Origin: Massariosphaeria phaeospora | Lineage: Eukaryota; Ascomycota; Dothideomycetes; Pleosporales | Assembly (NCBI GenBank): GCA_011032825.1 | Contig: JAADJZ010000030.1 | Span: 372,001 to 436,000, forward strand | Direction: 5' to 3' | DNA: 64,000 nt | In this document: in pieces, positions 56,065 through 64,000 of the stretch | How positions within the stretch are numbered: position 1 is the stretch's first letter | Layout of the letters: each line of letters starts with the position of its first letter | Notes under the pieces: model-generated | Told to the model about the DNA's origin: nothing | What the model saw: only the letters and a program-made list of their open reading frames with translations | The model's database searches: none | Position numbers and translations under genes: made by a program

Positions 56065-56640
56065 TCACTTTAGCACCGTGTGTGCCCCTCTCGCCGCCAG
56101 ATAGCCCTCCGACACATTCTGCGGCATTGCCCTGATCATACCATACACCTCTTTGTTGTGGTATCGCAGCCTCGACTTCGGATCGGTGTACGGTGCTGGC
56201 AGTCCTGTGATGTCGCAATACCGCCGCTGACTGCTTGGGTGGAAGCTCGGTGCCGACTCGATATTCGTGTAGGTAGCTGCCGGCCCGTTCGCCGCACCCA
56301 TCGCGGCCCTGCTGTTCTTCTCGAGCACGAGCGTGCTTAAGCTCTGCGCTGCTTGGGCAATGTTCGGCGGTCGGTGCGTGTTGCTGACTGGCGTCACGGC
56401 GCCGGTGACAGCTTCCGAGCCTGCGACGACAGGCGTTGAGACGCCGCTGTTGTTCTGGGTAGCCATGACCGAAGCTTCTTTGCGCGACGCGTCCGTAATG
56501 ATCTGTTTGACGTTCTTGTTGCGGCGCTGCGGTGGCTTCCAGCTCGGATTCCGGAAAGGCTTTGGAATCGCGTAGATGTCGAGTCGGTCGAGGAGCGCAT
56601 GGTGCGTGTGTTCGTCAGACGCGGTGGTCAAGGGCGCCAT
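56065..56640 (-). CDS. IES6: Ies6, INO80 chromatin-remodelling complex subunit (191 aa)
   Basis: Single exon from ATG 56640. The C-terminal YL1-C (PF08265-type) domain is plain: RYCDITGLPAPYTDPKSRLR followed by YHNKEVYGMIRAMP (about 140-175), the fingerprint of Ies6. The N-terminal motif IPKPFRNPSWKPPQRRNKNVKQII (about 24-48) is also typical of Ies6. A Ser/Thr/Ala-rich linker lies between. Ies6 binds Arp5 to form the module that couples INO80 ATP hydrolysis to nucleosome sliding, in the nucleus. Its partner gene ARP5 lies 1.2 kb to the right on the other strand, with DAD4 in between. It shares a 303-bp divergent promoter with DAD4. Confidence 0.93.
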   Translation of the reverse strand: MAPLTTASDEHTHHALLDRLDIYAIPKPFRNPSWKPPQRRNKNVKQIITDASRKEASVMATQNNSGVSTPVVAGSEAVTGAVTPVSNTHRPPNIAQAAQSLSTLVLEKNSRAAMGAANGPAATYTNIESAPSFHPSSQRRYCDITGLPAPYTDPKSRLRYHNKEVYGMIRAMPQNVSEGYLAARGAHTVLK

Positions 56641-56943
56641 GTGGGCGGTGGTGGAGCTATTTGACTATGAGGCGTGTCGGAGAATGGCACTAGAATGGTA
56701 GGTATGACGACGGCGTATAGCGGTGGTGCGGTTGGCAGGTGCGATCGGTTGTAGCTTGCGGGGCAGCTGTGCTGTTGGTGGTACATTGCAGAAGGTAGCA
56801 ACCAACTTGTCGCCGACGGTGGTGTCACCCGGACCCGCTTCACCCAGCCCTATATCCCTTTGGCGTCTCCATAGCTGTTTGGGTGCCCCACTACAAATGC
56901 CACGAAACGCGTGCATCTATCTCAACACCACAGTTTCGCGACT
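56641..56943. promoter_or_regulatory. Divergent promoter IES6/DAD4 (303 bp)
   Basis: The space between ATG 56640 (IES6, minus) and ATG 56944 (DAD4, plus) must contain both transcription starts. No TATA box is evident, as expected for housekeeping genes. The tight spacing makes co-regulation likely but this is an inference. Confidence 0.5.
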
Positions 56944-57329
56944 ATGGTAAGTTCACATGGCCTCTAGAATATATACGACGCGTCGTGTTGACCGGAACAC
57001 AGGAGAGTCCCCACGAGCACCAGCAGAGCGTCCTGCTCTCCCGTATAATCGTCAATGTGGTAGATAGTCCCTACTCAGGGCCCCACTACTCATGCACTAG
57101 CTGATAGATGTATAGGAGAAACTCAACGAAGCCATCATGATGCTGAACAGGAACCTCCAAGAGATCAACGTCCAGAACATGAACACCGATCTTGTCTCGC
57201 AGATGTTCAAAAACTACCAGTCGAATGTGCTCTTTCATCTTGAAGGTATGCGGCACGTCCTGGTGCTTGAGATGAGAGGTGGCAGACTGACGTTTCATAG
57301 CTACGAATGGTTTGAAAGATCCGGCTTGA
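56944..57329 (+). CDS. DAD4: Dad4, DASH/DAM1 kinetochore complex subunit (72 aa), four exons
   Basis: Exons 56944-56946, 57003-57059, 57116-57245 and 57301-57329; introns of 56, 56 and 55 nt, all GT..AG. Exon 1 contributes only the start codon (ATG|GTAAGT). The spliced product has the Dad4 fingerprint: [37 protein letters not shown], then [18 protein letters not shown] and VLFHLEATNGL, with the family length of 72 residues. Dad4 belongs to the ten-protein DASH ring that couples kinetochores to spindle microtubules. Without splicing, a 80-residue frame from 57137 reads through intron 3 and gives a wrong C-terminus ([12 protein letters not shown]...). The correct end is GLKDPA. Codons across each junction are restored exactly. 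Confidence 0.95.
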
Positions 57330-57875
57330 ATATGGTGACCCGGAAGCTAGTGGTGGCTATCCTGACTGCTGAGGCTTAGAGTTGAGCGGGAGTAGGGAAG
57401 CGGGCGCGGCGCGAACATCAGAACGTACTCTAGGTTGAAAAGCATCTATCAACAAAATCGGGACACTGCGGTAGCATTGATGTGCTGTGCCAGAGCCGAC
57501 GTTACCACCTTTGTGATGCCGCTGATGCGTCCGGTAGTCCAACATAGAAATCAAACAACAGGATACTACCAAATGCAATTCCGAAACCTTTCTAGCACAA
57601 GTCCGATGTCTCAAGAACTTGTAGTTCCGAGCAATTCGACTTGCAGTTGTATCATAGAGTAATAACAAGTTGCAGTCTTACACAAATGATAAACCCAACC
57701 TCGGAGGTGCTGGGGCCACCCGGCGATGCTCGTGTGGAACCAAGCTCGCGCACCGCATTCTCACCATGAACGCCTGCGAGCGAGTGGAGCCGCGCCCGCA
57801 CGAAAAAGCCGCCCTTCCACGACGCAACATGACATAACTCCACCACGTCCAGCTTCGCGCCCACCAGCTGCCACC
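57330..57875. promoter_or_regulatory. DAD4 3' region and ARP5 promoter
   Basis: About 545 bp. No gene is supported; short frames on both strands lack conserved features. The last 30 bp before ATG 57876 is C-rich (CCCACCAGCTGCCACC), giving the start codon a strong Kozak-like context. Confidence 0.45.
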
Positions 57876-60269
57876 ATGGCTCCCTCTGCGACTTCAGACA
57901 TGCCGCCGCCGTCTGGCCGCAACTCTCCCAGGCCCGCGCCAACGAAGATCTGGAACGTGAGCGAGCCGCCGTTCGAAGGCTTCAAGCCCATCGACACGGA
58001 AGGCTATGCGCACAGCAACCGCGAGACGGCCATCGTCATCGACAATGGTACGCACACGTGCCGCTCCCGACCTTCATCTCTCACCATGTGCTGACTTGGG
58101 CGCCAGGCTCGTCCTCGGTCCGCGCGGGCTGGTCGTTCGACTCGAAGCCCCGGATCGCCTTGCCGCCGCTCATGGCCCGCTACCGCGACCGCAAACTGAA
58201 CCGCACCTTCACCTTTGTCGGATCGGACATCTACTCGGACGGCACAGCGCGCGGGCAGTCGAAGAATGTCTACGAGCCGGGCAGCAACATTGTCAACAAC
58301 TGGGATGTCATGGAGGGCGTGCTTGACTATTGCTTCATCAAGCTGGGCGTCGACGGTCGCAACGGGAGCATAGACCGGCCAATTGTCATGACCGAGCCCG
58401 TCGCCAACCTGGGCTACTCGCGGAAGAGTGCGTATGCCTGAACTACCACAACGATTGATGGAGCACAGCTATGTTGGATCACGCTAACACTGGAATGCAG
58501 CCATGTCGGAGATACTGTTCGAGTGCTACGGCGCGCCCTCGGTCGCATACGGCATCGACTCCCTATTTTCGTACTCGTACAACGGCGGTCGCCACGGCCT
58601 CGTTGTCTCCTCGTCACACACCTCCACGCACCTCATCCCGGTAGTCGACTCAAAAGCACTCCTTTCGCAGACTACGCGCCTCAACTGGGGCCGGTTCCAG
58701 TCTGCCGAGTACCTCCTCAAGTTGCTAAGACTCAAGTACCCCTCGTTCCCCGGCAAAATCAGCGATCCCCAAGCGGAAGAGCTGGTCCGGGAGCACTGCT
58801 ACCTATCACAGAACTATGAAGAAGAGCTGACCCACTTTCTGGACTGGACAGGTCTCGAAGACCGCGACCACACAATTCAGTTCCCTTATGTGGAGCAAGT
58901 CATTGTGCAGAAGACGGAAGAAGAGCTCGCGATAGCAGCGGAGAAGCGGAAGGAGGGCGGACGCAGATTGCAAGAACAGGCTGCCAAAATGCGCCTAGAG
59001 AAGCTCAAGCGGAAGGAAGAAGAGCTGGAGTATTACCAGCAACTCCAGGAACAGCTCCAGAACACCACAAAGAAAGAAGTCAAGCGGATACTCGAGTCCA
59101 ACGACTTTGATGAGGAATCTCAGCTGGAAAAGAGGGTGCGTGAACTCGAAAAATCCATCAAAAAGGCCCGGAACAAGGACCTTGGAGAGGTCGAAGAGGA
59201 GCAACAAGAGGTGCCCACATTCCCGCTGCTCGAAGTAGCAGACGACCAGCTCGACGAGGACGGTATCAAACAAAAGCGACTCCAGCGCTTGATGAAGTCC
59301 AACTACGACGCCCGGCAGCGCGCCAAGATAGAAAAGGAAAAAGAGCGGTCTCGACAAGCAGAAGAACAGCGTCTGGACGACGAACGACGACACAACGACT
59401 TCGAAGGCTGGGTCACGGACCGGCGCATCGCGCGCCAGGCCATCGTCTCCAAGATCAAAGACCGCGAGCGCCTGAAAGCCGAACTTGGCAACCGCAAATC
59501 CCTCGCCAACCAGCTGCGCATGAAGTCGATCGCGAACCTCGCCGCCGACACCCCGGCCAAGAAGCGGCGGCGCGGCGGCGGCGACGACGACACGTTTGGC
59601 GCCGACGACGCCGACTGGGGCGTCTACCGCACCATCGCCACAGGCGAGGGCTCCGACGACGACGAGGAAGAGGACCTGGGCAAGTCGCTCCGCGACGTCG
59701 AGGCCATCCTGCTGCGCCACGACCCGTCCTTCACGGCGGATTCCACCCGCGAAGCCCAGTCCGACTGGACCAAATCCGTGCTGCACGCCTTCGTCCACGG
59801 GCCCTACGCCTTCGACGCGGGCGACCAGCGCCAGGCCCACCAGCTGCACCTCAACGTCGAGCGCATCCGCGTCCCCGAAGTCGTGTTCCAGCCGGCGATC
59901 GCGGGGCTCGACCAAGCGGGGCTTGTCGAGATCGCCGCGAGTATCCTGAACGAGCGGCTCGCGGGCGCGACTGCGACCGCGGCGGCGCGCCGCGACGACG
60001 TGCTGCGCGATGTGTTTCTCACGGGCGGGAATACCCTGTTCCAGGGGTTTGAGCAGCGGCTGCGCAGCGAGTTGAGGGCGGTGGTGCCGGCGGAGAGGGA
60101 GGTTAGGGTGCGCAGGGCGGGCGATGCGGTGCTGGATGCGTGGAGGGGGGCCGCGAGGTGGGCGGCGGGGGAGGAGGGGAGGAGGGCTTGGGTGTCGAGG
60201 GCGGAGTGGGTGGAGATGGGTAGTGAGTATTTGAAGGAGCATGGGTTGGGGAATCAGGTGGGGGTGTGA
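57876..60269 (+). CDS. ARP5: Arp5, actin-related protein of the INO80 complex (753 aa)
   Basis: Exons 57876-58047, 58107-58427 and 58501-60269 (introns 59 and 73 nt). The actin fold starts with ETAIVIDNGSSSVRAGW spanning intron 1, continues DRPIVMTEPVANLGYSRK and TMSEILFECYGAPSVAYGID across intron 2, and resumes near the C-terminus with DVFLTGGNTLFQGFEQRLRS and the final SRAEWVEMGSEYLKEHG. Between them, about residues 300-560, is the long charged coiled-coil insertion that distinguishes Arp5 from actin (KLKRKEEELEYYQQLQEQLQ, ARQRAKIEKEKERSRQAEEQ). A possible nuclear-localisation signal KKRRRGGGDDD lies at about residue 475. Arp5 with Ies6 forms the INO80 module that contacts the nucleosome. 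Length agrees with yeast Arp5 (755 aa). Confidence 0.96.
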
Positions 60270-61143
60270 GGTGAAGGGTTTGAGGTGAGGGGGTTTAGGT
60301 AGGTGGATGGCATGGATAGTTAATCAATCATGCTTTCTTTCCTCGTCTCTTCGTCTTTGGTTCCCCTTACGGTTTGGCTCATTTGGAAGGGAAAGGAAAG
60401 GAGGTTAACAGGGTAAGAACTAACTAACGGACTAACTATTGGTAGTAGTAGGTAGATGAATGGGATAGGGCACGTACAGTAGGTCAAGCCAAGGTAGAAA
60501 GAGGACGACAGGTCTAATAATATATTCTTCTCTAGTGCTAATTCAACGTAGTTCTAGTTCTAGTACAATTCAGTTCAGTTCAATTCAATCCATAGTGCCG
60601 TATCTAATCTTATCTCAACTAGAGAATCTATAGAGCAGAGAGAGACAGAGAGAGCATTATTGGTCAACGAGCAGGTAAGAAAGTAAGTAAGTTTCTTCAC
60701 GTAAGCGAGTCTGTCATTCCATTTATCACGAGCATCAATCCATCACCTGATGGAATGATGGATTGATTGAGTACGGTTACGCGGACTACTATATATATGT
60801 TTACTGCGCATGTCAACTAAAGTAGCACAGAGGAAAAGAAAAATACTGCTGCGGAGATATTCATGAAATGGTACTGAAGTGCAAGGACGTGGTTGGAGTA
60901 GAAAGCACAGGAGTTAAGCTAGACAGGAACCGCACACCCAACATCGATATCATCCACGCCAACGCCCACGCCAACGCCACACCAAAACCCGACCCATAAT
61001 CCACTCTACTCCCCTGTCCTGTTCATCCAACACCAAACAGCCCAGACGGACCAAAATACCAAACACGTAGCCTCATACAATACACACATGTTCCCCTGAT
61101 CATTCATCATGTCTACCCATGCCATCCCATGCCATCCGCCCAT
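60270..61143. other. Convergent intergenic region
   Basis: No gene is supported. A hairpin-forming inverted repeat (CAATCCATCA...TGATGGATTG) lies at about 60735-60765. TAGTTCTAG and CAATTCAGTTCAG short repeats lie at about 60548-60590. It separates the 3' ends of ARP5 (+) and the coiled-coil gene (-), so it likely holds both terminators. Confidence 0.45.
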
Positions 61144-63775
61144 CTACTCCGCCCCAGCACCACCACCAGCACTCCCCCCCCTCCCACCCCCACCCATCCT
61201 CTCAATATTACTCATAAGCCGACTCTTGCTACTCTGCGAGCGCGTCAACCCCGGCGGCCCCCCAGCAGCACCACCACTGCCCCCCGACCCCCCAAAGCCG
61301 AACCCGCCGGGCGCCCTTAATCCGCTCGGCTTCGCCATGCCACTGCCGTTACTCTTGTCGTTGTTCAGAGCGCCGAGCCGGTCGGACATGGCGGAGCCAG
61401 GCCGGCCGAGCGCAGAGCCTGGTCTCGACGACAGTGAACTTGCGAGTCCGTTTGCACCAGCATTACCGCCTCCGCCGCTAGCAAAGAACCCCGTCGTATT
61501 GCGCATCACGTGTTCGGGCTGCGGGTGCGATTGCGACAGCGACTGCGGTTGTTGAGGAGCAGAAGGCAGCCCGCCCCCTCGCGTCGACATGCGCAACTCC
61601 TCCTGCTGCAGCTCCCCCATCTTCTCGCCGCACATGGCAAGCATCTGCTCCGCCGCCGCAACCAGCTCGCCCTTCTCCACGCGCTCCGTCTCGAGATCTT
61701 GCAGTAACCGGTCCTGCGACGCATGCAGCGACTGGAGTTCAGACTGCAGCCCCGCGATTTTGGCCTTCAAGTTTTCGATTTCGGATTTCTGCGCCTCGAG
61801 GGCCTTGAGGTCGTCAGCGGACGAGCTGGCCGGGCCGCCGTCGGGCTTCTTGAACTCGGTGGGGACGACCTTGGAGAAGGTGTCGTCGCGCTTCTTCTCG
61901 GCGTCTTCGACTTGGCGCTCGAGACGGATGATCTGCACGCGGAGCTCTTTGCAGCGCTCGTCGGCTTTCTTCTGGTAGTTGTCTTTGAGGGCCTTGATCT
62001 TCTTCTCGTGCTTGGCTTTGTAGGCGGCGTGTAGGTCCCGGGCGACCTCGTTGACCTTCTCGGCGATGGCGGACTGGCACTCGGCTTCCGAGTAGATTTT
62101 GCGGTTCTCGTCGCCCTCGTCTGGGTTGACAAATGTGGTCATGTCGACAAACTTGTTCTCCGCTTCAATGATCTTGGTCTCGAGATCAGAGGCCCGGTTA
62201 TCAGCCTCTTCAGCACGCTTCTCGGTTTCGCCAAGTCGTGCCAGAAGTTGCTCGCGCTCTGCGTCGTTGCGGGCCAACTCTGCCTGTACATCCTGCAACA
62301 GTCTCTGCACCTCTTCGCCCTTGTTCTTCCAGTCAACCATCTGCGCCTCTGCGTGCTCACGTGCGGAGCGCTCATCGCGAAGAGTCTCCTGCGTTTCGCC
62401 GACTCGGCGTTCAGCATCTGAAACAGCCCTCACAAGACTCTCCACTTCAGCTTCCTTTCCAGACAGACTGGCCGACAACGAAGAGAGCTGCGACTGGAAG
62501 TTGGATTTGAGAGACTCGAGCTCGCGAATAGTGACTGTAGGGACGGATCGCGGAGTGGGTGGGGGAGGGAGCTCGAAATCGAGTAGGTTCAATAGTTGCC
62601 GGCTCTGACTGGGAGTTGAAGGGACAAATGTCGATCCTCCCTTTGCTGGGGAACGCTGGTTCTTCATGTATGCGAGGAGATTCGGTTCAGTAGAGGACTT
62701 GGTGGGAGATGTGCGGCCTCTTGACGGCGATCCGCGACGGGAAGTCGAGAAAGCTTCAAACTGCGCTGTGAAGTCGAGGAGGAGATTTGTGGTGTCGTTT
62801 TCTTTGTGTGTTCGGCGAGGGGTCGGAGAAGGGGTGCGCTCGGCGCGGTGACGGACGGTTGAGGGGGTCATTTGAGCGCGAGCTCGGGGTGTTGCCTATG
62901 GATACGTTAGCATGGGTATTCTGGAGATGTGTGAGATTGGGCCTTACTTGGTCAAACAAGCCGTTTTTGGTAGGACTCTTTCTCAGCATGTCCATTGCTG
63001 GCATCTCGGAAAAGTCACTGAAACAGGTATCATCGACTGTGAAGTCGGGACCGTCGGGGTTGAACTCTGTATCCTCGATGCCCATGTCGTCGAGGTCTGG
63101 GGTCTCCTTTTGCGTGTGATACGTGGTAGATCGTTCGGTATGCGTCTCGTGCGTCTCCTTCATGATGCTCATCGCAACGGTCAAGCCCTCATTTTCTCGC
63201 AAGGCGGATGCCTTTTGCGAATGTGAAGACGACGGACGTGTTGATGGTGTGGGAAGTAGTTCTGGGGTAGTATCATGCAGTGGATCCGGCGGCCGCCGAG
63301 TGGATTCTACCGAAGCGGTACGAGACGTCTTCGAAGGGGAACAAGTCTTGCGCGAGCGGTCGCTCATGGCAGACTCTGGCCGGCTCGTTGCAATTGGCTT
63401 GACTGGGGAGCTCTTCTTTGGGCTGCCGTGGTCGTTAATACTGCCGCTCAGACTCGCGTCGTCAAAGTCGTCCAGCAGTTGCTTGGAGGGCGACATCTTG
63501 CTCGGGCTCGTGCGCTCCTTCAAACCAGGCTTCTTCTCGGGCGACATCTTGAACGCCGACTGCGGGACATCGTCTTCAAAGTCCAGTAGTAGCGGCTTGA
63601 ATGGGGTGGGCGCATCGGTGGGCGCAATGTTCTCCTGGTCATCGGTCTCGATATACGACAGGAACGGCGAAGACGGCGGCTCGTGCCAGGACATGTCCAG
63701 GTTGTCCTCGCTGAGCGCCGCGTGCGAGACCGAGTTTAGTTTTACGGGCGACATGGTTGACATTGGTTCCGCCAT
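61144..63775 (-). CDS. Long coiled-coil protein, possibly spindle-pole/mitotic (859 aa)
   Basis: Exons 63775-62948 and 62895-61144 with a 52-nt intron (GTAAGG..GCTAAC..ATAG). The N-terminal 380 residues are disordered and full of Ser-Pro/Thr-Pro and SPxK sites (e.g. KMSPEKKPGLKERTSPSKMS), the style of a CDK substrate. A central coiled coil runs from about residue 400 to 700 (heptads in ESLVRAVSDAERRVGETQET, EEVQRLLQDVQAELARNDAE, KHEKKIKALKDNYQKKADER), followed by a second short coil and a Gly/Ala-rich tail ending GGGAGAE. The layout recalls spindle-pole-body coiled-coil proteins such as Aspergillus SNAD, but I cannot confirm homology from memory. It could be another microtubule- or septum-associated scaffold. 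Confidence 0.72.
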
Positions 63776-64000
63776 GGTAGTGGTGGTAATCGGCTATGGA
63801 GTGGTTGTGAAGCGTTGCTGTCGTGGGCTGTGTTGGCGCATGTAAACAAATAACAGTGGGCCCGTGCACATGCGCTAGCGGTTGGCCCCTCAGGCGGGGC
63901 CGGGGCCGGGATACGGTTCTGCACGTGTGTTCACTCGTTTCGAGGTTCCGAACACCTTGCCATCTTATAGACGGTCGTCAATGTACCGACAACGATATCA
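63776..64000. promoter_or_regulatory. Upstream region of the coiled-coil gene
   Basis: Minus-strand promoter and leader of the coiled-coil gene, cut by the window edge. No distinct motif is called. Confidence 0.4.

Noticed and set aside
57137..57379. 80-residue unspliced frame starting [13 protein letters not shown]
   Set aside because: It is exons 3-4 of DAD4 read through intron 3; the spliced model gives the full Dad4 family sequence and length.
58995..60242. 415-codon minus-strand frame
   Set aside because: Fully antisense to ARP5, whose protein identity is unambiguous; the antisense product is Leu/Arg/Pro-rich without motifs.

Overview
This is a filamentous ascomycete (Pezizomycotina) nuclear contig. 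Nearly all genes carry short (about 50-120 nt) GT..AG introns with CTAAC-like branch points, and the gene families (CFEM, HeLo, YL1/Ies6, DASH Dad4) are fungal. The left end carries the footprint of repeat-induced point mutation (RIP): AT-rich DNA with dense TAG/TAA codons where related transposases have CAG, CAA or TGG. A Dothideomycete is my guess for the class, but the sequence alone does not prove it.

Bases 1-17,580 are a nest of decayed TA-targeting DNA transposons. I could place exact ends for several: a palindromic foldback (1690-4450) with a pogo/Fot-type element in its centre (2134-3982); a second pogo element of exactly the same length (4533-6381); a 6.1-kb IS630/Tc1-like (DDE_3) element (7592-13723) with two opposed genes, hit near its left end by another pogo element (7639-10212) that itself holds a second foldback (7869-8302); a Tc1-like element (13726-15443); and a barely damaged pogo element (15454-17578) whose transposase is disabled by four nonsense codons.

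From 18.2 kb the window is gene-dense and GC-balanced. In order: a small secreted cysteine-containing protein beside the repeat nest; an FMP30/NAPE-PLD-like hydrolase; a Pho85-type cyclin with a very long leader; ribosomal protein L7 (uL30), nine exons, with a 13-nt micro-exon and a C/D snoRNA in an intron; a small orphan protein; a GPI-anchored CFEM-like protein; a metallophosphoesterase; a secreted aspartic protease; a HeLo-pseudokinase protein (MLKL-like architecture); DAHP synthase; a conserved unknown; a tandem F-box-like pair, one dead and one intact; NSE1 of the SMC5/6 complex; a rhodanese-PTP MAPK-phosphatase-type protein; GOT1; IES6; DAD4; ARP5; and a coiled-coil protein.

Most neighbours are functionally unrelated housekeeping genes. 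The exception is IES6 and ARP5, which together form a module of the INO80 chromatin remodeller and lie about 1.2 kb apart with only DAD4 between them. Three genes (RPL7, GOT1, DAD4) contain micro-exons or a start-codon-only exon that open-reading-frame scanning misses, so their models here were assembled by hand from splice sites and protein continuity.
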